Positions 13,912 to 26,000 are shown, counted from the first letter of the stretch. The stretch: 64,000 bases of DNA from Trochalopteron elliotii (GCA_024734555.1 JANPWX010020150.1:2701809-2765808); one strand, 5' to 3'. Made by a program: numbers and translations. Notes: a model not told the origin generated them from the letters alone.

Positions 13912-14264
13912 TGCCCTGGATTTGTCTGGAATAGAGTTAATTTTCTTTCTAGTACCTGGTACAGTGCTGTTGTTTTGGGTTAGGTAGGAGAATAATGTTG
14001 ATAACATTCTGATGTTTGAGTTGTTGAAGTCATACCTACTATAAGTGAAGTTCCTTTCTGTTTCTTATGCTCTGCCAGTGAGCAGGTGCATGAGAACTTC
14101 CATGGGAGCATGGGCAGAAGGGTTGACATGGACTGGCCAGAAGGATGATGGCCATGCCAGAGAACATCATGCTCAGTGCATGACCTGGGGGAAGCTGGTT
14201 GAGAGGGCCTGGGGACAGTCTGAGCATCAGCCAGCAGATGGTAAGCAGCTGTATTGTACATCTC

Positions 14265-14278
14265 TTTTTTTTTTTTTT
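14265..14278 (+). repeat. T14 homopolymer inside the LTR
   Basis: Fourteen T residues follow 'TACATCTC'. They lie just upstream of the ATT/ATC triplet zone of the LTR. Confidence 0.9.
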
Positions 14279-14315
14279 CTTTCCTTTTTCATTTCAATGA
14301 TAAGATTATTGCTGG

Positions 14316-14363
14316 TTTTATTATTATTAACATCATCACCGTCATCACTATCATCATCATCAT
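14316..14363 (+). repeat. Imperfect ATT/ATC trinucleotide repeat
   Basis: The run goes from TTATTATTATTAA through CATCATCACCGTCATCA to (ATC)n. It sits at the place where this avian LTR group normally has an ATT repeat, so it is part of the LTR and not an independent microsatellite. Confidence 0.8.
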
Positions 14364-14452
14364 CCCTACCCATGTCTTATACTTTCTTCTGATTCTATGG
14401 AATGTGGGGTGAGCAAGCACTTTCATGGTACTTTTCGCCAGTTGCCATGACA

Positions 14453-17400
14453 AAAACAAATCCTTCAGGTCAACCAGGATGATTTACAGCTCTCTATAGA
14501 AAGTGAACTTCCATAATTTTAGATGTTGACTGGGTCTTGCATTTCCTCTGTATGAGCAGTATAACATAAATCAGTAAAAGCATTAAATTAGGATTAAGAT
14601 TTACACAAGTGTTTAGAGGCATTAGAGAGAGAAGTACTTAGTGCTAAGTACTGAACAAATAAAACATAAAAAGCTTTTTGTTTGTAGAAACAAATATTTT
14701 TTTTGTGTTGCACACTTACTGCACATTTTTTCAAGTAAAGTTAGCAAAATTAGTTTTTAGCAAAATGAAACTGAAGAATTTGAAGAGGTATTCAATCTTC
14801 CCCAAAAAGTTAATGACAGCAAAGGAAAGCAACAAGTCAATGAACAGCTCAGGAGCAGTTATTTGCATTCATGTTAGCTACCCTCACTCCCAGTCTTTAG
14901 ACCACTTGCTGTGCATGTTGCACACATTTCCTTTAATTTCACCAAATGTCCAGGTTGAATAGGAAAAGTGTCAAAGAACACACATGTGGTTTTTGAATGA
15001 TTCAGGTTAAATGGGATGAATGTCCTTGGCTTTCCTGATGAAGTAACATTGCAGGCACCATCAACATGAGGAAAGGACTGTGATAAAAACAAGCCAGCAA
15101 TATGGACAAAACAAAAAGTACTATGGAACTTTGACCTACAATATGTACTTGGTAATCAGAACTGATTTTTCTTCTACAATATGGGAGGTTATCAATTAGA
15201 AATTACCAAAAAGGGGAGAGACAAGATATTAAATGATCATAAAATATCTACGAGTGTGACCATTGTGAAAGAAATTAATGCAATCTTGGGGTCCTACATG
15301 TTGGGGAAAAAGGATTTTAAGTACTCTGTGCTTGAATAGTTTTATTTGGACATTGGCATTCCATGCTGGCCACCTTTTTTTAGGAGAAGATCAGAAACAT
15401 CAAAAGAAATAGGTTGACAAAAATAAGACAGTTTTACACTAAAAGAATTTGATTTAACTGCATGAAGGCTGAGAATGGAATACAATTTCAGTCTATACAT
15501 CCAATGATAAATGGTGGCAAATAAGAGAATTAAATTTAAAGACAACAGACTAACAGATAGGATAAAAATGGATCTAGTAAAATTCAATTTCAGTTTAAGA
15601 TTAAAACAGACGCAAATTTTCTGAGTTTTCAAGTTGTAGAATAACCTCTTGGTAGATACAGATTGGGTAAAATGTAGTTTTAAGATGTGAAATGGTTTGT
15701 TTATAAGCAAAGCTGCATGTCATAACTGCATTAAAGACACTTAAAGACAGTTAATTTCAGATATTATTTTCAGTCCTCTGGTTTCACAGCTGAGCTACGT
15801 TTATTTATTGAATTTATGAATTTCCACCATATTTCTATAAAGGCGGTCTGTACATTTTTCACATTTTGTAGGGGACCAAATAAGAACTGAAAAAATGTAC
15901 CTTTATTTTTTGATTTTTTTGAGATAATACAAAGCAGGGCACTGATTAATTCCTGAAAACTGCACATTAGCATAGACTGTTTTAATTCTTAAATTTTCTG
16001 AGAGAAAAGTATGGAGGAAGATCATGAAGGGGAGACAAGGAGGAAGGGAGGATTGTAATTAGCTGTTACAGAAGCAGTGAAAAGACAAGAAGGGCCAAAT
16101 GTCACATCTCAAATAGAAACTGACAAATAAAAGGAACCAGAATTCATTTATTTTATTTTCAAGTAGCATGATTTTTAATTCTATCTGATAGAATATTGTG
16201 TATGGAAAATACTGCATTCTTCTTTCTCTTGATTTTTTATTTCCAAACACAAAAGTAGAGGCAGCATATTCCACCTTCCTGCATCTACAGCACCAAACCC
16301 TCAGGTGAGATGAAGGTGCAGGTATCTTGTTCATGCCAAGGTGCTCAGGAATGTGCTTGACAGAATGAAGATAAATATATGTTATTATGAACAAATCAGA
16401 AGTGATAGTCTACTTTCTCATATTCAGTGAATATGTGAAAAAAAAACTTGGTTTAAAAACTTGAGGTGAGACTCTTCAACCACTTCAGCATAATGAGACA
16501 AGTAATTTTTTTTCAGAATTTTAATTTTCTGTAGTGTCTAATGTTGGAGAGTAGGACTGACCTTCCTGTGGCAGCTCATTCAGGGTAGCAGCTGCATTGT
16601 CTCACAGGGATCTTACGGTTGTGAACTAGAGCAACCACAGCTACCCAGCTGCCTAAAATATCCTAGTGGATGTCTCTTTGTCCTCTTTGGCATACGGCAG
16701 TTTTTGATGAGGAAAGAAAAGGAGACAGGAGGTGGTGCCAAACCAGACAGAAGTTTTTTATTAAGCAAGAACAGGGACACATCAAGAGAGATGAGGCAGC
16801 TGCGAGTATGCCAGCAGCTGCATCTGCTCTCTGAATGGATGATAACATGAAAATGACAGGGCACTCCAAAGGAGTAAAATTTTGGGAATGTCTGATCATT
16901 AATGCCTTGGTTATTTTCCTTCTAAAATGGGTTAGGGACTTCAAAGCAAAAAAAAAAGGCTTCTTTTACCCCTGAAGAATCTTTACTTTCTCCCCCTGAT
17001 TTTTATGCTGTGGATTTGTATGCATGGCAAATTTATATTCACTCTCTGATATGACAAAGTAATAATTTGCAATTTTTTTCATTGTCTACAGGGAACTCTT
17101 TATGTTGTCTGAGGACTCTCAATGCTTCTATATTGCAACAATAAACATTCTAGTGAGCTATTTCACTGTGCTGCCCACAGACAGATGGATACATTGGATG
17201 CATATCTTTATTTTCTTTGGTGTTTTAGAGGCTGTCCATCTCTTTTTCTTTTTAAATTCCAAAGTATTATTAACATTCAACAACTCCATTAGAAAGTCAC
17301 AGGCAGTAAGAGCCCATCTGTGCCATGTTAACATTTAAGGAGGAAATAAAAGAGTAAAGTGGACAGGTGGAGTAGACAGCAGGAAACAGCACCAGGCACA

Positions 17401-17759
17401 CAGCAGGTAGGGAGTTCAGCAGAGGAAAATGCCAGACATTTAACAGGTAAATGGAAGGGCAGCTGAATTTCTATGCCAGTCCATAGAGAGTGAAGTGAGG
17501 GAATAGTGGCTGACAGAAATAGGAAGATGTCACATCTTCAAGGAAGAGGACTTGCTTTCATTGAGAATATTAACCCAATTAACCCAACTTCTGAATAATT
17601 ATGATTGCCATACAACCTGAATTTTATTTCCTATAAGCTCTTAAAGTCTTTCATGCTCATGCTCTAATGTCCATGAAGCTTGGAGGGAGATGCACCTGAG
17701 GAAGGTGTTAAGGAAAACTGACCAGAGAGAATGATGACCCTCAATCAAAGACAGACAGT
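14453..17759. other. Unassigned non-coding DNA
   Basis: I recognise no gene or repeat. The open frames (up to 122 codons, for example 15342-15710 on the minus strand) have no recognisable domain. The last 70 bp (from about 17690) may already belong to the following CR1 element. Confidence 0.5.
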
Positions 17760-19255
17760 AATGGGCTGGCTTGGCAAGGAAAATGTGCAGGGTGATTTGG
17801 ACAGGATACTACATAATGGACAAAACAAGGCTGCATATGGTGTACCTCAGCTGGATGCAGACAAATAGGGAAGTGACAGCAGGACAACATTATGGAGACA
17901 GCTCCTCACATCCTTTCAGGGAAATCAGCATGTCTAGGTGCCTCTCTGAAATGTCTCTACATTAAAGCACATAGCATGAGGTTAAAGTAGGAGAAATTAG
18001 AGGGCTGCATGCAGTTCAGGGCTACAGTCTTATTAGGAGGGAGAGCTCCCATACCTGAAGTGCTGCAGTGGGTGGACAAAGGCTTTTTAGAAAGGCCAAT
18101 CTGAAATGACAGGAAAGAGGAGTTGCCCTTGATTGGCAGGAGCAGTGAGAATGTTTTGAGCATTGCCTGGGAGCAGATAGATGGCATCTGAGAGTGTTTG
18201 AGTTATGATGAGCCGTCAGACCAGCACAGAAGGTGTTGGGGGTTCCTGTAACAACTGGTCAGGAAGAATTAGGTGAGGCCTTCCTCAGACAAGAATCTTC
18301 ATATTTTGCATAAGTACATAAGATGTACTCATGAAGAATGTCAACCATCCTAATAGCTGTTGGAGGGACAGCACAAGAGGACACAAAAATTCTGTGAGCT
18401 TTTTGTGGTGCATTTATGACAAACACGGGGGACTGAGGAACCAATGATGGGAGGTGATCTGCTGAACTCATGCATATGAACAGGGGAATCCTCAGAGTGA
18501 ATGTAAAGATCAGGAACAAACTTAATAGTAGTGATCATAAGATGATTGTTTCCAGTATGCTGACAAGAAATAGCAGGGCAAATAGTGATACAACAGTCCT
18601 GAAATTCAAAATGGCATACTTCAGTTTTTTTAGGGTTAGATAAATCCATTTGGATACAGCCGTTAAGAGAAAAAAATGGCCCAGGAGGGAAAGCTGTTTT
18701 TAAAAGATAACCCTCTCCAGTTTTAAGAATGCTCCATCCCAACCAGCATGGAAGACCCATGAGGATGAACAAAGATAAACCTCAAAAGTAAAATGGAAAG
18801 TGTAGAAGATTGAAGTTAAAAAAGTCAAGTCACACAAGAGAAATACTGAGATTGTGTCTGAGTGTGGAGGAATAGGGTTAGAAAAGCCAAAGCCCATCTG
18901 AAGTTAAATCTGATAAAGGACATGAACAGCCACAAAGGATACTATGGGTGCATCATTCTCAAGGACAAGATGAGGCAAAATGTGGGCTCACTGCTGAATG
19001 GGGCAGGGAAAGTGGAAAAGAAGGATGTGGTAAAGACTGAGACATTTCATTCCCTCCTCACTTTATTTCTTACTGCTAAAATTTTCTTTGAGGAGTCACA
19101 GACTCTTGGAATCAGATAAAAAGTCTGGAAAAAGGAAGACTTACCCTCTGTGGAAGAGGATGATCTCAGGCAATGTATAAACTGCATACACACGGATCTG
19201 CTGGATATTCTTTATCTTGACTTTAGCAAGGCAACTTAAAAGAGGAGCATACCGG
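17760..19255 (+). mobile_element. CR1 LINE, ORF2 endonuclease to early RT, degenerate
   Basis: CR1 ORF2 encodes an APE-type endonuclease followed by a reverse transcriptase. The nucleotide sequence follows this ORF2 for about 1.5 kb. The endonuclease N-terminus is at about 17940-18060 (TGTCTCTACATTAAAGCACA, then AGCATG.. and GAGAAATTAGAGGGCTGCAT). The SDH motif of the endonuclease is intact as AGT GAT CAT at 18530-18538. The linker is at about 18860-19080, where the plus frame reads KAKAHLKLNLIKD, then NVGSLLNGAGK. It then passes through an LPSVEEDDLRQ-like segment to LDFSKA at 19216-19233, an RT motif that should lie more than 100 residues further on. The RT start is therefore deleted. Frameshifts and stops occur throughout. 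No CR1 3' tail follows, so this is an internal fragment. The 5' limit is approximate. Confidence 0.85.
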
Positions 19256-20683
19256 AAGCACAATTTGTGAATCAGGCAAACAGGTGAAATCTCAGCACTT
19301 TAGTGGATGTGCCATGGGGTCTCTGGGTAACCTTGGGCAAGCCTCTTGAAGTGAGTTGAATTAGCTATCTAAATACTATTGAGAGTTAAAGATCGAAGTT
19401 AATAAATATGCCAAGTGAACTGCAACAAACTGCCTGTTACAAGTGGCTGTGCAATCAACACAGTGATAATGTGCTGTCTTCTGTCAGAAAAGCAACTGAA
19501 ACCCCTAATGTTGCATGGGCAGAGGAGCAGGGGAGTAGTGTGATTCAGGGGTCTGAGACACCTTCCTAATATATTTATGTGTTCTAACTGCAGAGTGATT
19601 TTCAGGTGTCTCTTAATTCCTGTAATAACTTCTAAAATTAGGTGGATGAAATCAAGAACTGAGTTTCCTCTGCTTCACCTGAGGGTGCTCAGCTGCCTTG
19701 TACTAAATGTACACATAGATTTTACTAAGTTCATTTTATTACAGGGTTCCTATGTTTCAGATTCCTCCTTGAACTTGTATAGTACCAGACTATGGCCCAA
19801 ATCCTGGCCTGTATTTCTGCACCACTATTAACATCTAGGAAATGGCAGGCGTGATGGCTCTAAAACTTGGCAGTGATGCAGATGAGTTCCTGTTGACAGA
19901 TACATGCCAAGTTTGCTGTCACTTGGCTTCACCCCTGCAACTGGCAGAAAAAGAAGAATAAGACTCTGCTAATTTATCCTTTTCAGTGGGGGCAACGTTA
20001 TTTGTCACCTTGCCACTTGGCTGTTCTTGTACTCTGGCGTGCGGTCCCTGCCTGTGTCTGAGTGAGGCATGATGGTTGTGGGGTCTGGAGTTTTGCGAGC
20101 AGCTGCCGATCACTGCCTGGCTATGGAGGCAGGGCACTGAGGAAGAGGAAAAGACCTGGAAGGCTGTCATCTGACAAATTATTCAGAGGGAAAAACTGTA
20201 GGCACATACAAGGTTCAACTCAAGAGACTCTGCAGATAAGCTTAGAATGGGAATCAGAAATGTATGAATAACACAAACAGAATATTTGTTGCCTGTGTTC
20301 ATCTTCTTCAGTTATCCGTTTGCTGTTATCTCAAAAAAGAATTTTTTGTGTACTCACGTTTTTAAACTTTTAGAGTCTCTTCACAAGTAAAGCTCAATAG
20401 CATATCTGCCTGAGAAAGTATCAGAGCACTTCCCAAAACTGGATTCTCTCCCTTTGCAACACAATGGACTTTAACATTGGAACATGACAAATTCAGTATA
20501 TTCTTCCTTATTTTTCTTAATGTTTTTATATGGAACTAGAAATTCAAAATCTAGTATAACAAATCTTATATTTAATGTGATTTTCTTTGCCTCAAAGCCA
20601 ACATTAGGATTTGTCTAATTGTGTGACAAATTTAGTTTTGCAAAAGAAGATGACCACCCATGATTGTATGGGAAAATAAAAAA
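19256..20683. other. Unassigned non-coding DNA
   Basis: I see no gene. A short segment at 19318-19360 ('TCTGGGTAACCTTGGGCAAG') resembles the core of MIR-type SINEs, but it is too short to call. Confidence 0.5.
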
Positions 20684-20734
20684 GGGAGGAGAGGGGAGGG
20701 GAGGGGAGGGGAGGGGAGGGGGGGGAGGGGAGGA
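20684..20734 (+). repeat. (GGGGA)n pentamer tract, G-quadruplex-prone
   Basis: About 50 bp of GGGGA units with one longer G run near 20719-20725. The plus strand has more than four runs of at least four G separated by single A, which meets the usual pattern for a stable intramolecular G-quadruplex. Minus-strand translation gives a proline/serine-rich artefact. Confidence 0.95.
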
Positions 20735-21870
20735 GACCTCAGTTTCACAGGGTAGATTCTTCTTTGAATCTCTATTTTTTTCCATCCCAACATGATAAAC
20801 AAGTTTCATCCCACTTTACTGTAGGCTCTTAACGGCAGGGTCTGCATTAGGAAGCTGCATACCTTAGGCTTTTCTGTACTGGGAAAACACAAACCCTAGA
20901 GGCCTCAGAAGGACCTTCTCTCTCCAGGGAATGTGTAAACAGCGCAAGGTCAAAAGCTGTGAGCTGGAAAAGTCCATTTGGTACTTAATTATTTAGCATG
21001 TATCTGTTCTTAGAGGAGCCCACATTTCATGCAGTATCAGTACCCCATAGCAGCGAATTTGGAGAACAATACCTGCAGGCACCTTCTCCATACCTAGTCT
21101 CTAAGGTAACATTGTAACTTAGGGTTTATTACTAAATATCAGCCTTAAACTCAACTTCAATCAGAAATGACTGAGCTCAACAGAGGAGTTTGTGTGCTTT
21201 GGAGTGGAATGTATTTATAAACTTTTTTTAAGCAGCAGTTCCTTTCTGTGAGACCATGAGGCATAGATGTATATATTTGCCTTTTTCTGTAGAGTTCGCA
21301 ACAAAACTTCCATATGTCAAAGGAAATCAATGGTACTCATGGACCTCATTGTGTTGTTCTGTCACTTGCTCTGTTATTGAACTTTCCTGCAGTGCTCTGA
21401 AGCATTTAAAGAACACGAGAATGTAAATCTGAATAAGAACAAGTTTGAGGGGCTCTGAGGGTTCCATAAGACTTGAAGAAACTCATAAACCATGAAAGAA
21501 AAATATTCGCCAGATTCGTCTGAGAATATAGTTGACTTGTACTGGGACACAAAAAAAAGCATTCCTCCACACATTGCATAAAAGGTTATCACACTTCTCT
21601 TGACAGCAACAAATGAAGAAGAAAAAAGCCACTGCTGAAGACAGAACTTAGCTAAAACATCTGAAAGGGAAAGGAAATCGAGATCCTCTTTAGAAATTGA
21701 AAATATAATGGGATTATTCATAACATCTTTATGACTAATTTTATGTTTTTTAATCCACACTGACTCATTGGACCTGCAGGAGTTGTGGCCTTGCTGTGGT
21801 TGGTGGTGTAGATACTCAGCAGGACACTGTCCCTGCCCAGAAAGTCAGCATTGCAACTAGATGCACTGTT
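20735..21870. other. Unassigned non-coding DNA
   Basis: I recognise no repeat. A 128-codon minus-strand open frame at 21374-21760 has no recognisable domain and is taken as chance. Confidence 0.5.
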
Positions 21871-21985
21871 CTTTCTATTTTCTAGATGGGTAACCAAGGC
21901 ATGGAGAGATGAGATGACTTTTCCAAGGTCGGTACTAGAGCTCAGAACTTCTGCAGCATATTCTTATCCTTAGTAAGCTCTGAAG
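21871..21985 (+). mobile_element. MIR-like ancient SINE fragment
   Basis: The order 'TTTTCTAGATGGGTAACCAA', 'GGCATGGAGAGATGAGATGA', 'CTTTTCCAAGGTCGGTACTA', 'GAGCTCAGAACTTCTGCAGC' follows the MIR/CORE-SINE plan. In that plan a 'cagatggggaaactgaggca' block is followed by 'cttgcccaaggtca' and 'agagctgggatt'. Divergence is high, as expected for an element that predates birds. The call rests on my memory of the consensus. Confidence 0.5.
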
Positions 21986-24696
21986 TTAAATAGGATTTTA
22001 TCTTCTTTCAAGATATAAGACATAAAATACTTCAAAATACTGTTCCAAGACTTTTTGAAATGATCCGCTACTGTGACAGCACTTAATTGCAATTAGAGGT
22101 TACTTTCAGCTCCAAAGTTGAAAGGATTCTGCCTGCCTTTGAAGACAAACCTGCTGCTGAAATATTTGTACACTGGGATTTTTTTTTCATGTAAGTGACA
22201 GTTTCCAAAGACAGACAGACAAATAAACTGATTAAGTGGCAGACAAACAGACAGGCTCAGGTTATTCTGAGTCAGACCTTATTTCCCTGTTCTTGCCTAG
22301 AGATGATTTCTTTTCTCTTTTCCTCTGTCATTGTCAAAAGGGTTTTCTGTTATGATGCAGAAAAAAGTGAAAGTATGTGTACGTGAAAGCACAAGTATTG
22401 AATTAGAAGATAATGAACAACAAAAAGAACATCCCCAAGCTATTCCTCACAATATTTTTTTCCTTAAATTCAGATAAAGACTGAAGAGCCAAATCAGAGC
22501 TTGACAACTCATGAGCTTTCTTTTATGTTTATTGCTAGCCTTACATACTCTTTCTCATATATTAGTCTTATTTTCAATGTCTGGAGAGATTACTAGTGGC
22601 TAGGTCTCCAGGCAACACTCTGGAAGACTTTAGATTTCATATAAATTATATGTCATATTTTGTCATTCCCATTTTGATATCCCAGAATTCATAGGTCATC
22701 TCAGTGGATGCCTCTTTCCAAGCAACATGATCTTGCCTTTAATGTATTTCAAATTTAACACTTTGTTATCATGTAATTGCAGAAGTGGAAACAATTTAAT
22801 TGTATCAATAATGCTAGAAAAGAGAGTTTTTTCCATAATCCTATGAGTGCATTTTCTTTTGTGTGTGGCACAGAAATAATTTATGAAATGTTATTGATCT
22901 TTTTTCACCCACCAAAAAGAACAGACAGAGCTTTTTATGTCAAAGGACACAGATTAGTGGAGAATGATGTGATACCATTTTTGCCATCCTGATCTCGGTA
23001 TATTTGGTTTTCAGTAGTTTGTGATTCAAATTGGACAGATACTATTATCAGACACCAATTTTTCTTTGGGACTCAACAATGAGATTGAGAGAGGACTTCA
23101 TTTACTGTTTGCCTATTTTGACTTATGCTGCTTTTAAACAAGAAATTTCTCAAAAGACACAAGCCTTCCCTACACTGTTAACAGCAGCCAAATATCTTGA
23201 GTACCTAAGTCGGACACTCACCCATGGAGTATTCCCTGAACAAAGACTTAGTCTAAGTTCCTTAGAAATAACTAAGGAAGGCAGGAATTTATTTTTCTTT
23301 CTGTTAGAAGTTGCATCAGGGTACTCTTAACTGGGTTATATTTAGAGGAAAAAAATGGTTCATGTGACCAGAATAGATTTTCACAGCAATTTATCTTTAC
23401 ATACACTGGGAACTCCTTTGTTTGTGAAAACCTACCTCTACGCAAGGATTTCTGAAAATCTGATCTTTAAAACCTGATTAAAGAAGTCACTGTCAGTAAT
23501 GAAAATATAACCCACTTTGCCCAATCCTTCCTCTTTTAGTGCTGGAGCCTCAACAACACCTCCAGCCTTCAAATCCAAGAACATGTACACCTATGTGCAT
23601 TGTGTTTCTTTAGGGAAGACCTTGAGATGGGTTGAATATCTGCACCCACTCTTGGTGTCGGGGCATCTCACATCCTAGCAACAAGCAGAAAATTAACTAT
23701 ATTTATTTATTTATTTAGATCCTGAAGTGCTGTTATCATGACATATGCATTATTGAATTGGAATAGTATATTAATTTGCAATAAACTCACATGATTCTTC
23801 AAGTCCCATAGTACAGAGCACAGAGATCACTGGCTTTTTCTTACACAGACCTGCACTGAATTGAATTATTAAGTTCCGCTGACATTCTATACAGACGTTT
23901 GCTTTACATTGTGCTACATTTTTCTCATTACATTTTCCTATGATTTATTTATGACAATTGTATTCACATAAAATGTATGCTCTGAAGATCATATTTCAGT
24001 GACCGAACTGGCATTCCTGGAAAAGTTCACGGTGATGATTCACAAGTGATTCACTTTCTAAAATGCTCTTTCCTCCTCTGAGGTGAGTCTGTGGCATCCT
24101 ATGTTTGCTTAGAGAGGCGCCGTCTACTTAAATCTTCACCTCATGATTTTCTAGGACTGGTTTCTACAAGTGCATAAATGACTACGCAGGGATTTTAAAA
24201 GCATGAATGCTGGAACGCATCTCCTCATTATTTACTTCTACAAATTTATAATCATGTAATACATCAAGACAGATGTGAAGGATTTGTGTGTCTGTGTTCA
24301 AACTACCTCTTTTAGGTTATACACAGCATTTGTCCAACCAACTCAAAATATTCTGGATGTTGGCTTGCCCCTGCTCTAATTAAGCAAGAGAAATGACAGC
24401 GCAGCACAAACAGGTATAATAATGTACTGGCATGCTGAACATTTGCAAATATTTTATCAGTTACTCAGGGCTTCATATGTAAGTGTAGACAAAGCAGACA
24501 ACTGTCTGCACAGCACACTGCTGGGGGTATGATACAGTTGGGAAATGTCTCCTCTGGCTGTACCTAAAAGTTCGTAAAACTGAGCAGCACCTGTGGAGAA
24601 AACTGTGTGTGTACAGGGCTGAAGATGGAAAAAGAGGAAAAGTGTTTCACAAAATATGGGAGCAGCAAACCATTTGCATGGGCAGATAGTGATAGA
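21986..24696. other. Unassigned non-coding DNA
   Basis: No gene or repeat family is recognised, apart from a short ATTT run at about 23699-23718. Confidence 0.5.
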
Positions 24697-24953
24697 AACA
24701 CAGAATCACAGAATATGCTGAGTTGGAAGGGAGCCATGAGGGTCATCCAGTCCAACTCTTTACCCTGAACAGAACCATCCTCAAGGGTTAGACTATGTCC
24801 CTGACAGCATTGTCCAAATACTCTTTGAATTCTGTCAGGTTTGGGGATGGGATGTGGCTACTACCCTGTGGAATCTCTTCCAGTGCCCAACCACCCTCTG
24901 AGTGAAGAACCTTTTTCCAATATCTAACTTAAACCTTCCCTGACACACTTCAG
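24697..24953 (-). mobile_element. CR1 LINE 3' end, minus strand
   Basis: Read on the plus strand, the fragment begins with the reversed CR1 tail (ACACAGAATCACAGAATATG). It then has 'GAGTTGGAAGGGAGCCATGA', 'GGTCATCCAGTCCAACTCTT', and later 'CCAGTGCCCAACCACCCTCT', 'GAGTGAAGAACCTTTTTCCA', 'ATATCTAACTTAAACCTTCC'. These are the standard blocks of a CR1 3' UTR in reverse orientation. It stops near 24953, where a second CR1 in the opposite direction begins, so it is 5'-truncated at that point. Confidence 0.92.
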
Positions 24954-25222
24954 GCTAAAGGTACATGGTTTTAAACTAAAAAGGGAGATATGTAGCTCAG
25001 ATATTAGGAAGAAATTCCCTAATGTTAGGGTGGTGAGGCACTGGCACATTTTCCCAGAGCAACTGTGGTTCCTCCATTTCTTGAAGTGTTCAAGGCCAGG
25101 CTGGCTAGGACTTGAACCAACCTGGTCTAGTGGAAGGTGCTCCTGCCCATGGCAGTGGAGGGTTGGAACAAGATGATCTTTAAGATCCCTCCCAACTCAA
25201 GACATTCCATGATTCTATGCTT
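24954..25222 (+). mobile_element. CR1 LINE 3' end, plus strand, abutting an inverted CR1
   Basis: Blocks in order: 'GGTTTTAAACTAAAAAGGGA', 'GATATTAGGAAGAAATTCCC', 'GGTGGTGAGGCACTGGCACA', 'CTTGAAGTGTTCAAGGCCAG', 'ACCAACCTGGTCTAGTGGAA', 'GGGTTGGAACAAGATGATCT', then the tail 'TTCCATGATTCTATG'. It is a 5'-truncated CR1 3' end. It starts where the minus-strand CR1 at 24697-24953 stops, so the two lie head to head. They resemble different subfamilies, since the left copy has the 'GAGTTGGAAGGGAG' type of end and the right copy the 'GGTTGGAAC' type. Two insertions are therefore more likely than one inverted element. Confidence 0.92.
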
Positions 25223-25896
25223 TTTCTAGGGTATTCAGACCTAATTTTTACCCCAGCTGTTCATCCTGCTCCTGTCTTCTCTGCTTGTCTGAGATCCAGC
25301 CTGGACTTCTCTGGAGGAGAAGTTTGGCTTTTAAGCTGAAATGCTTTTAACTTGGCTGGATGGCATAGTCAGAGGAGGGTGTTTTGTGGCAGGCACTTGA
25401 AGGATATTCTGTCTCTGAAAATGCTGTTGTATTTGTGATAGATTTTATCCTTTCTTCTTCTCAGCTCATAAAACAGATAAAGCAGATAAAACTTGTCCAT
25501 GTCATATGTGGTCTTCAGGGAGACAGAGGAGGAAGAAAAACAACCAGTTCTTCAAGTGGTCACCACAGCTCCTGTCAAGTTCAACTGCAGTACCTACATG
25601 TACATCTTATGCAATAACAAATTTATAAGGGATGGAAAATAGTCTCAATCATACTCAGTCAAAATCAAAAATATTCAGATGTAGATGATGAGGATCCCTC
25701 AGGAGCCTCTACAAGCCAGTTTCAGCCCTGTCCTGTGGTACTGTGCTGGGAACCCAAGGACACACCTTCCACCTCTTGATTGTTAGACTTCCTCTCTTCT
25801 TGTGTCTCTCTGGCACATACACAATTTTTACAGCTGCTGATCTTGTTAGGGTTTTGGTGTGCATTTTATTGTAACATAGGGTGTAAATGTAACAGG
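25223..25896. other. Unassigned spacer between CR1 fragments
   Basis: I see nothing I can name here. Confidence 0.5.
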
Positions 25897-26000
25897 GTGA
25901 TTTCAGTTGGAAGGAACATTAAGAGGTCATGCGGTCCAACCTCCTACTCAAACCAGGGTCAACTATGAGGTCAAATTAGGTTATTCAGGGCTGTCTCAAG
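25897..26000 (-). mobile_element. CR1 LINE 3' end, minus strand, short
   Basis: 'GATTTCAGTTGGAAGGAACA', 'TTAAGAGGTCATGCGGTCCA', 'ACCTCCTACTCAAACCAGGG', 'TCAACTATGAGGTCAAATTA', 'GGTTATTCAGGGCT' follow the reverse complement of CR1 3' ends that have 'gtcatctagtccaaccccct' and 'gctcaaagcagggccaactt'. About 100 bp survive and the octamer tail is missing. Confidence 0.82.

Larger units (their letters stand above)
13912..14452 (+). mobile_element. Decayed solo LTR of the same avian ERV group
   Basis: The segment shares the opening plan of the LTR at 3101: 'TTTGTCTGGAATAGAGTTAA', 'TTTTCTTTCTAGTACCTGGT', 'ACAGTGCTGTTGTTTTGGGT', then 'GATAACATTCTGATGTTTGA'. It continues with 'CTTATGCTCTGCCAGTGAGC', 'CATCATGCTCAGTGCATGAC' and the ATT/ATC triplet zone (about 14316-14363) that this LTR group carries before its 3' part. 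A TG at 13912 and a CA at 14451-14452 ('GCCATGACA') fit as ends, but I find no clear target duplication, so the borders are estimates. There is no TATA-like motif as clear as in the 3101 copy. It is more diverged than the 3101 copy and belongs to a related subfamily. No internal retroviral sequence is next to it. Confidence 0.78.

Noticed and set aside
18350..18772. 140-codon minus-strand open frame
   Set aside because: Antisense to the CR1 endonuclease region; no independent support.
18862..19119. Plus-strand 85-codon frame that looks like a genuine protein
   Set aside because: It matches the CR1 ORF2 linker, so it is LINE sequence and not a host gene.
19318..19360. MIR-core-like segment
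   Set aside because: Only about 30 bp of similarity; too short to call without a search.
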